Shown: positions 33,722 through 42,907 of the stretch, one piece after another | How the letters are laid out: each line of letters begins with the position of its first letter | Numbering within the stretch: position 1 is the first letter of the stretch | NCBI RefSeq assembly: GCF_001439695.1 | Contig: NZ_JYLL01000004.1 | Span: 124,001 to 188,000 of the forward strand | Direction of reading: 5' to 3' | DNA: 64,000 nucleotides | DNA from: Pseudomonas veronii | GTDB taxonomy: Bacteria > Pseudomonadota > Gammaproteobacteria > Pseudomonadales > Pseudomonadaceae | The notes under the pieces: generated by a model | What the model was told of the DNA's origin: nothing | What the model saw: only the letters and a program-made list of their open reading frames with translations | Databases searched by the model: none | Made by a program: the position numbers and the translations under genes

Positions 33722-36223
33722 GTGTATGCATTCTTGCCACGCGAACTGCCAGAGCAGTTGCGCGCATTGACCGAGCTTGCGCTTAACCTGCGCTGGACCT
33801 GGAACCATGCGCTCGACGAGCTCTGGAAAAGCATCGACCCGCAGCTGTGGGAGCGTACCCACAACCCCTGGCTGATACTGCAGAACACCTCGCCGCACCG
33901 GCTAGGAGAACTCTGCCGAGATGCGACGTTCTCGCAAACCCTCGCGCACGCCATCGAAGAGCATCGGCACTACCTCAGCGAGCCGGGTTGGTATGCGCAG
34001 CAGACAAACGCCGGCGATTCCAAGCAGATCGCCTACTTCAGCATGGAATTCGGCCTGAGCGAGGCGCTGGCGCTTTATGCCGGCGGGCTCGGTGTGCTGG
34101 CCGGGGATTACCTGAAGACGGCAAGCGACATGGGCGTACCGGTGCTCGGGGTGGGGTTGCTCTATCAGGAAGGCTATTTTCGACAATCCATCGACGCGAT
34201 GGGGCGCCAGCAGGAGGCCTACCCCTATAACGACCCCACCAGCCTGCCGATCCAGCCGACGTTTGGACAGGACGGCGCGTGGTTGAAAATCCCCTTGGCG
34301 CTTCCCGGCCGGACCCTGTATTTACGCGTGTGGCAGGCCATCGTCGGGCGTACCAGCCTGTACCTGCTCGACAGTAATGACCTGCTCAACGGCGCCAGCG
34401 ACCGTGGCATCACCTCGAAGTTGTACGGCGGCGGTTCGGAGATGCGCTTGCTGCAGGAAGTGGTGCTTGGCATCGGCGGCTGGGCCACACTCGAAGCGTT
34501 GGCGATCAATGTCGATGTGTGCCACCTCAACGAAGGTCATGCTGCACTGCTGGTGCTGGAGCGTGCCCGGCGCTTCATGCATCAGAAGGGCACATCGTTC
34601 CAGGAAGCCTGGTGGGCGACGCGGGCAGGCAACGTGTTTACGACCCATACGCCAGTGGCTGCGGGTTTCGATGTGTTTTCCGCGGAACTGGTACTCAAGT
34701 ATGCCCGCGGCTATCTCGACGACTGCCGCCTCACCTCGCACGAGTTGCTGGCGTTGGGCCGACGCAATCCGTCGGACGCGGATGAACCCTTCAACATGGC
34801 TTTTCTGGCGCTGCGTGGGTGCGCTCAAGCCAATGGCGTGAGCCGCTTGCACGGCGAGGTCAGCCGACGGCTATTCAGCGATTTGTATCCCCGCTGGCCT
34901 GTTCAAGAGATACCGGTGGGGCATGTCACCAACGGTGTGCATGTGCCGTCCTGGGACTCAATGTGGTCCGATCATCTGTGGACCACAAGCTGCGGCAAGG
35001 AGCGTTGGCGCGGCGCAGTCGAGTTGCTGCCGGCGACGGTCGCCAACAATGACGACGAGGCCTTGTGGAACATGGCTGCCGAGCAACGGCGCGACCTGGT
35101 GACCTATGCGCGCAAGCGCCTGGCCTGGCAGCTCGAGCAGCGTGGCGAGTCGGCGCAGCAGGTGGCGGAGGGCGGGCAGGTGTTTGACCCAAACTGCCTC
35201 ACGCTCGGGTTTGCGCGACGCTTCACCGACTATAAGCGCCCGAACCTGCTGCTGCACGACAGCGACCGCCTGGCGCGGCTGTTAACCAACGAGCAGCATC
35301 CGGTACAACTGCTCATCGCTGGCAAGGCTCATCCCGCCGATGAGCGCGGCAAGCAACTGATCCAGGCATGGCTCGACTTCGTGCATCGCCCGGGGCTGCG
35401 CCGGCATGTGGTGTTCCTGGAAGACTACGACCTGGAAATGGCCCAACACCTGGTGCAAGGCGTCGATGTCTGGATCAACACCCCGCGTCGGCCCTGGGAA
35501 GCCTGCGGCACCAGTGGCATGAAGGTGCTCGTCAACGGCGGGTTGAACCTCTCGGAACTCGATGGTTGGTGGGCACAAGCGTACCAGCCCGCCTATGGCT
35601 GGGCGATCGGGGATGACGCGCCGAGCGATGACGACGTCGACGCCGAGCGCTTGTACGGCCTGTTGGAAAACGAGGTCGTCCCCACGTTCTATTCACGCGA
35701 TGCACAGGGTATTCCACGCGACTGGGTGCAACGCATGCGCGCCAGCATGTCGCAGCTGGGGCCGTACTACAGCAGCAATCGCATGCTGCAGGAATACCTG
35801 GAGCATCTTTACCAACCGGCGATTCAGGCGTTTCGACGCCGCCGCGAGGATAACGCGGCACTGGCGCGCACGCTCCGTGCCTGGCAGAAGGCGTTGACGG
35901 CGGCCTGGGACAATATTCACTTCGGCGCGGTCGAGGGGCATCGCGATGGCGACTGCCTGTGCGTTCGCGTGCCGGTCTATTTGGGTGAGATCTCGCCTCT
36001 GTGGGTCAAGGTGGAACTCTATGGCGGCCTGTGCGACGAGTACCCCGCAGAGTGCTTGCTGATGAAAGCCGTCGATGTGATTCCGGGCGCCATCCAGGGT
36101 TATATCTATTCCATTTCGGTCGCCGCCACGCGCCCGCTGGAGCACTACACTCCGAGGGTTCGCGCCTGGCACGCGGATGCCTTTCTGCCAGCGGAAAACC
36201 CATTGATTGCGTGGCAGCGTTGA
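33722..36223 (+). CDS. glgP: Alpha-glucan (glycogen) phosphorylase
   Basis: The 833-residue protein belongs to the GT35 alpha-glucan phosphorylases of the type with an N-terminal DUF3417 domain (residues 1-100). The body contains IAYFSMEFGLSEALALYAGGLGVLAGDYLK and the pyridoxal-phosphate site EACGTSGMK with lysine K601. It releases glucose 1-phosphate from glycogen, sparing ATP. The start is a GTG at 33722 with GAGG before it. It follows ackA by 24 bp. Glycogen synthase lies 1.9 kb downstream behind its own ANR-type promoter, so storage and release are both encoded here. Confidence 0.93.
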   Translation: MYAFLPRELPEQLRALTELALNLRWTWNHALDELWKSIDPQLWERTHNPWLILQNTSPHRLGELCRDATFSQTLAHAIEEHRHYLSEPGWYAQQTNAGDSKQIAYFSMEFGLSEALALYAGGLGVLAGDYLKTASDMGVPVLGVGLLYQEGYFRQSIDAMGRQQEAYPYNDPTSLPIQPTFGQDGAWLKIPLALPGRTLYLRVWQAIVGRTSLYLLDSNDLLNGASDRGITSKLYGGGSEMRLLQEVVLGIGGWATLEALAINVDVCHLNEGHAALLVLERARRFMHQKGTSFQEAWWATRAGNVFTTHTPVAAGFDVFSAELVLKYARGYLDDCRLTSHELLALGRRNPSDADEPFNMAFLALRGCAQANGVSRLHGEVSRRLFSDLYPRWPVQEIPVGHVTNGVHVPSWDSMWSDHLWTTSCGKERWRGAVELLPATVANNDDEALWNMAAEQRRDLVTYARKRLAWQLEQRGESAQQVAEGGQVFDPNCLTLGFARRFTDYKRPNLLLHDSDRLARLLTNEQHPVQLLIAGKAHPADERGKQLIQAWLDFVHRPGLRRHVVFLEDYDLEMAQHLVQGVDVWINTPRRPWEACGTSGMKVLVNGGLNLSELDGWWAQAYQPAYGWAIGDDAPSDDDVDAERLYGLLENEVVPTFYSRDAQGIPRDWVQRMRASMSQLGPYYSSNRMLQEYLEHLYQPAIQAFRRRREDNAALARTLRAWQKALTAAWDNIHFGAVEGHRDGDCLCVRVPVYLGEISPLWVKVELYGGLCDEYPAECLLMKAVDVIPGAIQGYIYSISVAATRPLEHYTPRVRAWHADAFLPAENPLIAWQR

Positions 36224-36241
36224 GCTGCGATACGCCTATTG

Positions 36242-37021
36242 TCAGCGAGCCAAACCGGGGTAAAGCCTGGCGGCCAACAGCAGAAGAACGGTGAACACCG
36301 AGAGCATCACCGCAAAGCTGGTGGTCAGGGCATACACACTGGTTCCACCGACAATCATGCCTGAGCGCAATGCATCGACCAGGTAGGTCAGCGGGTTGCA
36401 CACGGCAATCACTTTCAACCAGCCGGGCATCAACTCCAGGGGGTAAATCGCGTTGGAGGCGAAAAACAACGGCATGGTCAGGACTTGGCCGATGCCCATG
36501 AAGCGCTCCCGGGTTTTGACGATGCAGGCGATGACCAGGGAAAACGTCGAGAAGATACACGAGCCCACGAAGACGCCAGCGGCCACTGTCAGGATCGGCA
36601 TCAACTCCCAACGGATTTCAACGTGCAAGGCAATCGCCACCAGATAGACCACGGCCGCTTGCACCAGCCCGCGCAGGCCTGCGGCGAAGGCCTTGCCCAT
36701 GATCAACGCGCTGCGGTGCGCCGGGGTGACCAGGAGTTTATGCACGATCCCCAGATCGCGTTCCCAGATGATGGCGATGCCGTAGAAGATCGCACTGAAC
36801 AGGATGCTCTGCGCCAGAATGCCCGGGGCCATGAAGTCCAGATAACGCAGGTTACCGGTGGGAATGCCGCGCACCTGGCTGAAGACCTGGCCGAATACCG
36901 CCAGCCACAGCACCGGCTGGATGGCTCTGGACAGCAGCTCGGTAGGGTCGCGAATCAGCTTGCGCACCTCGGCGTCGCAGACCGCGAATGTCTCGTTGAG
37001 GTAACTGAGCAGGCGGTTCAT
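36242..37021 (-). CDS. ABC-2 type exporter, membrane subunit
   Basis: The 259-residue protein has six membrane helices and the ABC-2 layout of DrrB/NodJ-like proteins, including the ending segment PLELMPGWLKVIAVCNPLTYLVDALR that defines the family. With the ATPase encoded immediately upstream (4-bp overlap) it would form a two-plus-two exporter in the inner membrane. The cargo cannot be told from sequence. It converges on glgP with 18 bp between stop codons. Confidence 0.92.
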   Translation of the reverse strand: MNRLLSYLNETFAVCDAEVRKLIRDPTELLSRAIQPVLWLAVFGQVFSQVRGIPTGNLRYLDFMAPGILAQSILFSAIFYGIAIIWERDLGIVHKLLVTPAHRSALIMGKAFAAGLRGLVQAAVVYLVAIALHVEIRWELMPILTVAAGVFVGSCIFSTFSLVIACIVKTRERFMGIGQVLTMPLFFASNAIYPLELMPGWLKVIAVCNPLTYLVDALRSGMIVGGTSVYALTTSFAVMLSVFTVLLLLAARLYPGLAR

Positions 37022-37827
37022 CCCAACCTCTGGATCGCATCACGGCTATCGCGTGTGCCACGGTAATCGCCGCCTTGTTCAAGGCCGACGCCACTGAAAT
37101 GCACGAAGACGTCGTCCAGGCTGGCATTTTCGCCGACTTGCGCCTTGAGCGACTCGGGCTTGCCGACGACGGCCAGGCGTCCCTGATGGAGGATTGCCAG
37201 TTCATCACACAACGTGTCGGCTTCTTCCATGTCGTGGGTGGTGATCAGGATCGTCGTGCCTTTCTCGCGCAAGTGTTCCAGGCGTTCCCAGACGGTTCGG
37301 CGTGCGATGGGGTCCAGGCCGATGGTCGGCTCATCCAGAAACAGCACTTGGGGGTTGTGCAAGGTGGCCTGGGCGATTTCCAGGCGACGGATCATGCCGC
37401 CGGAATAGGCACGAACCAGTTTTGAGGCCGTCGCCTCCAGCCCGGCGAACGCGAGCGCTTCTTTGACCCGGGCCCGGCGCTCGGCACCGCGCAACCCCTG
37501 CAACCGCGCCGAAAGGTTCAAGTTCTCGATGGCGGTCAATGCGCCGTCCGCCGAGAGCATCTGCGGCACGTAGCCGATATGGCGGCGCACCTCGACGGGT
37601 TGGCGCGCGATATCGAAACCCGCCACCGTCGCCGAGCCGGAAGTGGGGTCCAGTAAGGTGGTGAGCATCTTGATGGCAGTGCTCTTGCCGGCTCCATTCG
37701 GGCCCAACAGGCCGAATATGCAGGCATGCGGCACTTGCAGGCTCAACCCTTCGAGTGCCACGAAGTGATCGAAGCATTTGCGCAACTGGTGGGTGGCGAT
37801 GGCAAAGGGTTCGCTGGCATCGGGCAT
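37018..37827 (-). CDS. ABC exporter ATPase subunit, DrrA/NodI type
   Basis: From the ATG at 37827 (GGAAG before it) the 269-residue protein shows Walker A GPNGAGKST, Q-loop YVPQML, signature YSGGMIRRLEIA, Walker B VLFLDEPTIGLDP and H-loop TTHDMEEAD. The tail after residue 225 matches the DrrA-type C-terminal region (SLDDVFVHFSG). It powers the ABC-2 membrane subunit encoded 4 bp into its end. A 25-codon extension to 37902 would run into the ANR-type dyad and is unlikely. The promoter at 37875-37915 mirrors that of the BON-ftsH unit. Confidence 0.92.
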   Translation of the reverse strand: MPDASEPFAIATHQLRKCFDHFVALEGLSLQVPHACIFGLLGPNGAGKSTAIKMLTTLLDPTSGSATVAGFDIARQPVEVRRHIGYVPQMLSADGALTAIENLNLSARLQGLRGAERRARVKEALAFAGLEATASKLVRAYSGGMIRRLEIAQATLHNPQVLFLDEPTIGLDPIARRTVWERLEHLREKGTTILITTHDMEEADTLCDELAILHQGRLAVVGKPESLKAQVGENASLDDVFVHFSGVGLEQGGDYRGTRDSRDAIQRLG

Positions 37828-37874
37828 GGTGGCTTCCGTAGGCTGGGGCGGGGACGCACGCCCTCGCTTTAAAA

Positions 37875-37915
37875 TTTCTACACCTGCGCCATGGAAAATC
37901 ATTGAGCTAAATCAA
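37875..37915 (-). promoter_or_regulatory. ANR/FNR-type promoter of the ABC exporter
   Basis: On the minus strand TTGATTTAGCTCAA (37915-37902) is followed after exactly 21 bp by TAGAAA (37880-37875). It is nearly the same as the promoter at 1142-1182: 12 of 14 dyad bases and the hexamer agree. Confidence 0.7.
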
Positions 37916-37981
37916 CAACGCCAGGCTGAGGTGTCGTCTGTCGCAATGGGCGCTGTCCCACGCGGCAGCAAAGCGCATTTG

Positions 37982-38022
37982 TTGATAAAGATCAGAGGCC
38001 ATTGGGAGCAACCCCAGATACT
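37982..38022 (+). promoter_or_regulatory. ANR/FNR-type promoter of glgA-ppsA
   Basis: TTGATAAAGATCAG (37982-37995) is followed after 21 bp by GATACT (38017-38022); the glgA start is 58 bp further. It matches the elements at 1227-1267 almost exactly. Confidence 0.75.
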
Positions 38023-38080
38023 CGTGCGACTGACTTAACCGTCTTCCCGCACTCTCGACTCAACAAAAAGGAAAAGGATC

Positions 38081-39670
38081 ATGGGCGCAGCCGCCATTTC
38101 CCCGCAGGCTGAACGTTTCAATCTGCCGGTCAGTGAATGGGTTACCTCGACTGTTGATCCGCTGGCGCTAGCGCCGGTTTCACCGGCCATTACCAGCGTG
38201 GCGGCGAGAGCCAAGGTCTTGTTCGTGACCTCCGAATTGGCCGGCCTCGTGAAAACCGGCGGGCTCGGCGATGTATCGGCGGCATTGCCCCGGGCCCTGC
38301 ATCCCCTGCACGATGTGCGCGTGTTGATGCCGGGTTACCCGCAAGTGCTCAACAGTGGAAATCCGGTCCATGTGATCAGCGAGCTGGAGGGCCATGCGGC
38401 ATTGCCGGCGTGCAAGATCGGGCGGATGGACATGACGGATGGCCTGGTCATTTACCTGGTGATCTGTCCCGAACTGTATGAGCGTGAAGGCACTCCTTAC
38501 GGGGATAACAATGGCCGTGACTGGCCGGATAACCATATCCGGTTTGCCCGTCTCGGCCTGGCTGCAGCCGACTTCGCCGCAGGCGCGGTGAAGTGCCAGT
38601 GGCGTCCGGAGCTGGTACACGCGCATGATTGGCCGGCCGGCCTCGCGCCGGCGTACATGCGCTGGCGTGGGCAGGCCACGCCGAGCGTTTTCACCATCCA
38701 TAACCTTGCCTATCAAGGCATGGTCAGCAGCGGTTCCCGGCGCGAACTGGGCATCCCCGAGCACGCGCTGGCCTCGGACGGTATGGAGTTCTACGGCAAG
38801 CTCTCATTGCTCAAGGCCGGCATGGCCTATGCCAACCACATCACCACCGTCAGCGCGACCTACGCCCGGGAAATCACCACGCCAGCGTTCGGTTGCGGCC
38901 TGGACGGCTTTCTGCAGAGCAAAGCCGAACAAGGGCTGCTCAGCGGCATAGCCAATGGTATCGACGCCAGTTGGGACGCCGAAACCGATGAGCACTTGAT
39001 CTGCCGGTTTGCCGCTAACGATTGGCTCGGCAAGGCGGTGAACGCCCACTATGTCCGTCAGTTGTTCAATCTCAAGCCGTCGACGGGGCCTCTGTTCGCG
39101 GTGGTATCGCGTCTGGTCTTCCAGAAAGGCCTGGATCTGACCATTGGCGTTGCCGGGCACATCGTCAGGCAGGGCGGGCAGATCGCCATCATCGGCCGTG
39201 GCGAACCGCAGGAAGAGGAGGCCGCACGGGAGCTGGCCCAGCGCTTCCCGGGCCAGGTCGGTGTGCTTATCGGCTTCAACGAAACGGATGCCCGGCGCAT
39301 GTTTGCCGGCAGTGACTTCCTGCTCATGCCGTCGCGCTATGAACCGTGCGGCCTGAGCCAGATGTATGCGCAGCGTTTCGGCTCATTACCGGTAGCCCGT
39401 AATACCGGTGGGCTGGCCGACACGATCGAAGATGGCGTGAGCGGTTTTCTGTTCGAGGAACCCACCGTGGAAAGCTACGCGGCAGCACTGACGCGGGCGA
39501 TCAAGGTGTTCGCCAACCCTGAACTGCTCAATGCAATGCGTTGCCGCGCCATGCGCAAGCCGTTCGATTGGCACCAAGCCATAAAGCCTTACAGCGCCCT
39601 GTATCTGCGATTGCTGAAGGCCAATCGGGTATCCCTGGCGGCCCCCTCACTCAATGGAGAGATATCGTGA
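38081..39670 (+). CDS. glgA: Glycogen synthase, GT5 family
   Basis: The 529-residue protein is a bacterial glycogen synthase with the ADP-glucose-binding motif KTGGLGDVSAALP at about residues 59-71, HAHDWPAGLAP, GIANGIDASWD, and the catalytic EPCGLSQMYA region near 426. About 40 non-conserved residues precede the normal GlgA start, longer than the usual 480-490 residues. It elongates alpha-1,4-glucan from ADP-glucose. AAGGA precedes the ATG. Its stop codon overlaps the GTG start of ppsA (GTGA), so they form an operon. Confidence 0.93.
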   Translation: MGAAAISPQAERFNLPVSEWVTSTVDPLALAPVSPAITSVAARAKVLFVTSELAGLVKTGGLGDVSAALPRALHPLHDVRVLMPGYPQVLNSGNPVHVISELEGHAALPACKIGRMDMTDGLVIYLVICPELYEREGTPYGDNNGRDWPDNHIRFARLGLAAADFAAGAVKCQWRPELVHAHDWPAGLAPAYMRWRGQATPSVFTIHNLAYQGMVSSGSRRELGIPEHALASDGMEFYGKLSLLKAGMAYANHITTVSATYAREITTPAFGCGLDGFLQSKAEQGLLSGIANGIDASWDAETDEHLICRFAANDWLGKAVNAHYVRQLFNLKPSTGPLFAVVSRLVFQKGLDLTIGVAGHIVRQGGQIAIIGRGEPQEEEAARELAQRFPGQVGVLIGFNETDARRMFAGSDFLLMPSRYEPCGLSQMYAQRFGSLPVARNTGGLADTIEDGVSGFLFEEPTVESYAAALTRAIKVFANPELLNAMRCRAMRKPFDWHQAIKPYSALYLRLLKANRVSLAAPSLNGEIS

Positions 39671-42123
39671 CCCATTCACAGCCGCACATTCGTTGGTTCA
39701 AGGACTTGGGTATCAACGACGTCGCACAGGTCGGTGGCAAGAACGCCTCGCTGGGAGAGATGTACCAGAACCTGACAGGCCAGGGCATCCGCGTACCCAA
39801 CGGGTTTGCCGTTACTTCAGACGCGTACCGTTATGTCCTTGAGCACAACAAGGCGTGGGCGCCGCTGCATGCCGCGCTCGACGGCCTCGACCCCAACGAC
39901 ATCAAGGACCTGCAAGCCCGCGGTAAACGGGCGCGGGCGATTGTGTATGGCTGTACGCTGCCGGAAGACCTGAAGAGCGCGATACTGCACAGTTACGCCC
40001 AGCTCAAGCGCGAATATGGCAACAGCCTTTCACTGGCCGTGCGCTCCTCGGCAACCGCCGAGGACTCGCCGCAGGCGTCATTTGCCGGGCAGAACGAGAC
40101 CTATCTCAATATCGCCAATGAAGATGCGCTGCTCGATGCCTACAAGCGTTGCCTGGCCTCCAACTTCACCGATCGGTCGATCCATTACAAATACGACAAC
40201 GGCTTTGATTGCTTCAAAGTCGATCTCGCCGTCGTCATCATGAAAATGGTGCGCAGTGATCTCGGGGCCAGTGGCGTGATGTTTTCCCTGGATACGGAAA
40301 CCGGCTTCAAGGATGTCGTGTTCATCAACGCCGCGTGGGGGCTTGGGGAGAATGTGGTGCAGGGCGCGCTGGCCCCGGACAGTTTCTACGTACACAAACC
40401 CAGCTTCGTCGCCGGTTATCGTGGCGTGCTCAAGCGTAGCCTGGGCAGCAAAGAAAAGAAGATGGTGTTTACCGATACCCTCAATACCGGGAACATCGCG
40501 CAGGAGTACACCGCGAATATCGAAACACCCGACGAAGAACAAACGCGCTTTTGCCTCTCGGACGGGGATGTGATGGTCCTGGCTGACTATGCCATCAAGG
40601 TTGAAAACCACTATTCGAGCAAAGCCGGTTTCTACAAACCCATGGACATGGAGTGGGCGAAAGACGGGATCGATGGCCACTTGTATATGGTCCAGGCGCG
40701 CCCCGAAACGGTGGCCTCGCAGAAAAAAGGCAGCGTGCTGCAGATCTATCACCTCAAGCAACGCTCGCCAGTGCTGCTCAAGGGGAAGGCGGTCGGCACC
40801 CGCATCGGCGCCGGGAAGGCCCGTATCGTCAACGATGTGAAACAGCTCAGCGAGTTTCAACCGGGCGAAGTGCTGGTCTCCGAAGCCACGACTCCGGATT
40901 GGGAACCGGTGATGAAAACCGCCGCCGCGATTGTGACGAACCGCGGCGGACGCACCTGCCACGCGGCCATCGTGGCGCGGGAGCTGGGTATTCCCGCGAT
41001 CGTGGGCGCCACCAATGCGGCAGCGACAATCAAAACCGGCGCCTTGTTGACCGTCAGTTGCGCCGAAGGCGAAATCGGAACGGTCTACGACGGCATCCTG
41101 GATTTTGATGTGGAGGAAACGGACCTCAGCCAACTCGGGCATCCCGACACGCACATCATGATGAACCTGGCCAACCCCGACCAGGCCTTCAGCCTGGCCT
41201 CGCTGCCGGTCGACGGGATCGGTCTGGCGCGCATGGAGTTCATCATCAATGAATGCATCAAGGTCCATCCGATGGCCCTTGTCCACCCGGAAAAGCTGGA
41301 TGACGCCACCCGTGAAAAAATCGCCGTGCTGAGCGCCGCGCATGCGGACCCTACGGATTTTTTCATCAAGACCTTGGCCGAAGGCGTCGCCACCATTGCC
41401 GCAGCGGTGTACCCAAAACCGTGCGTGGTACGCATGAGCGACTTCAAGAGCAATGAGTACGCGACCCTGCTGGGTGGGCAGTATTTCGAGCCGGTAGAAC
41501 ACAACCCGATGATCGGTTTTCGCGGCGCGTCCCGATACAGCCATCCGGCTTATGCCGAAGGGTTTGCGCTGGAGTGCGCGGCGATGAAATGGGCGCGCGA
41601 ACACATTGGCCTCACCAACATCAAGTTGATGATCCCGTTTTGCCGCACCGTGGCGGAGGGCGAAAGGGTATTGGCGACCATGGCCAGCCATGGCCTGCAG
41701 CGCGGAGAAAACGGGCTGGAGGTCTACATCATGTGCGAAATACCCAACAACGTGATCCAGATCGACGCGTTCGCCAAACTGTTCGACGGCTTCTCGATCG
41801 GTTCCAACGACCTGACCCAGTTGACGCTCGGCGTGGACCGCGACTCGGAAATCGTCGCCTTCGATTTCGATGAGCGCGACCCGGGCGTCAAGCAGATGAT
41901 TCGCCTGGCGGTAGAAGGCGCCAAGCGTAACGGCCGACACTCGGGAATCTGCGGGCAGGCGCCGTCGGATTATCCCGAGATGGCGGAGTTTTTGGTGTCG
42001 ATTGGCATCGATTCAATGAGCCTAAGCCCGGACGCGGTGCTGGCGACGATTCGGCATGTGCTGGCGGTGCAGGCGCAGCGGTTACCGAGCGATGAGGCCG
42101 ACCGGGGCAACATCGGCACGTGA
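39667..42123 (+). CDS. ppsA: Phosphoenolpyruvate synthase
   Basis: From the GTG at 39667 (GGAGA before it) the protein has 818 residues, a little longer than typical PpsA (about 790). It contains VGGKNASLGEM at the ATP-grasp start, the catalytic histidine H432 in GGRTCHAAIVARELGIPAIVG, and a C-terminal PEP-binding barrel with SIGSNDLTQLTLGVDRDS and a Cys in SGICGQAPSDYPE. It turns pyruvate and ATP into PEP, AMP and phosphate, feeding gluconeogenesis and so glycogen synthesis by the overlapping glgA. Coupling the two genes is unusual. It converges on the GST gene 6 bp away. Confidence 0.94.
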   Translation: MTHSQPHIRWFKDLGINDVAQVGGKNASLGEMYQNLTGQGIRVPNGFAVTSDAYRYVLEHNKAWAPLHAALDGLDPNDIKDLQARGKRARAIVYGCTLPEDLKSAILHSYAQLKREYGNSLSLAVRSSATAEDSPQASFAGQNETYLNIANEDALLDAYKRCLASNFTDRSIHYKYDNGFDCFKVDLAVVIMKMVRSDLGASGVMFSLDTETGFKDVVFINAAWGLGENVVQGALAPDSFYVHKPSFVAGYRGVLKRSLGSKEKKMVFTDTLNTGNIAQEYTANIETPDEEQTRFCLSDGDVMVLADYAIKVENHYSSKAGFYKPMDMEWAKDGIDGHLYMVQARPETVASQKKGSVLQIYHLKQRSPVLLKGKAVGTRIGAGKARIVNDVKQLSEFQPGEVLVSEATTPDWEPVMKTAAAIVTNRGGRTCHAAIVARELGIPAIVGATNAAATIKTGALLTVSCAEGEIGTVYDGILDFDVEETDLSQLGHPDTHIMMNLANPDQAFSLASLPVDGIGLARMEFIINECIKVHPMALVHPEKLDDATREKIAVLSAAHADPTDFFIKTLAEGVATIAAAVYPKPCVVRMSDFKSNEYATLLGGQYFEPVEHNPMIGFRGASRYSHPAYAEGFALECAAMKWAREHIGLTNIKLMIPFCRTVAEGERVLATMASHGLQRGENGLEVYIMCEIPNNVIQIDAFAKLFDGFSIGSNDLTQLTLGVDRDSEIVAFDFDERDPGVKQMIRLAVEGAKRNGRHSGICGQAPSDYPEMAEFLVSIGIDSMSLSPDAVLATIRHVLAVQAQRLPSDEADRGNIGT

Positions 42124-42129
42124 GGCCTT

Positions 42130-42759
42130 TCACGCAAGGCCTTCGTCTCGCAATGCTTTGCGCACTGCAGGACGCACCTTGACCCGGTCATACCAGGCCC
42201 GGAGGTTATGCAAGTGCTCGAAGTGGATGTCGGCCTTGTAATAGCTGGTCAGCCAAGAGGCCTGGCCCCAGCCGGTCAATGCGAACAGATAGGCATCCGC
42301 CACCGTGAAGGCATCGCCCATGAGGTATGGACGGGTACTCAATTGTTCGTCGATCCAGGCGAAGCGCTTTTCCAGCTTTGGCTTGGCAGTCTCGACGTAT
42401 TGACCTGCGAGTGTGGCGTACAACAGCGGAATGTAGCCCTTGTGAATCTCAGACGACAGGAAGCTCAGCCATTCCTGAAGTCGGTATCGATCGAGGGTGC
42501 CATGAGCGGGAACCAGCCCAAGCGCCGGCTTCAGGTCGCCCAAATACTGCACGATTGCCGGGCCTTCACGCAGGAGCGTGCCATCGTCCAGCTCGATGGC
42601 GGGTACGTAGCCCAGACGGTTGACCTCGAAGTAGTTGGCGCCCGAGTCGGTAAGGTGCGTCTTGTGATCGACCTTGATCAGCGTGGCATCGAGACCCAAT
42701 TCATTCAGAACGATGTGGGGCGAAAGCGAGCAAGACGCGGGGATGTAGTACAACTTCAT
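42130..42759 (-). CDS. Glutathione S-transferase
   Basis: From the ATG at 42759 (GGAG before it) the 209-residue protein is a beta-type (GstA-like) glutathione transferase: MKLYYIPASCSLSPHIVLNE with the Cys10 and Ser glutathione contacts, LDDGTLLREGPAIVQYLGD in the thioredoxin-like domain, and GDAFTVADAYLF in the helical domain. It conjugates glutathione to electrophiles. An 11-codon extension to 42792 has no ribosome site. It is divergent from the HxlR regulator gene, which probably controls it. Confidence 0.93.
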   Translation of the reverse strand: MKLYYIPASCSLSPHIVLNELGLDATLIKVDHKTHLTDSGANYFEVNRLGYVPAIELDDGTLLREGPAIVQYLGDLKPALGLVPAHGTLDRYRLQEWLSFLSSEIHKGYIPLLYATLAGQYVETAKPKLEKRFAWIDEQLSTRPYLMGDAFTVADAYLFALTGWGQASWLTSYYKADIHFEHLHNLRAWYDRVKVRPAVRKALRDEGLA

Positions 42760-42851
42760 TGGCAAACTCCAGAACAGGGGGAGCGCTGTCAATCCAATGG
42801 AGAGCGCGCTTCAGCTGATTCTAGATGCCCGGTATAAAATAGGAAGAACGC

Positions 42852-42886
42852 ACTATTTTGTAGTATAGGTACAAAAAATATACCTA
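42852..42886. promoter_or_regulatory. Two dyads in the gst-hxlR divergent promoter
   Basis: ACTA-tttgtt-like dyad ACTATTTTGTAGT (42852-42864) lies next to TAGGTA (42866-42871) paired with TACCTA (42881-42886). The first resembles operators of HxlR-family regulators such as YodB. Both fall in an AT-rich stretch suited to promoters of the two genes. Confidence 0.55.
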
Positions 42887-42907
42887 CACCCGGCCAGGAC
42901 TCTGACT

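Noticed and set aside
40078..41940. Open frame of 620 codons on the minus strand
   Set aside because: It is the antisense shadow of ppsA, whose catalytic motifs are all intact on the plus strand.
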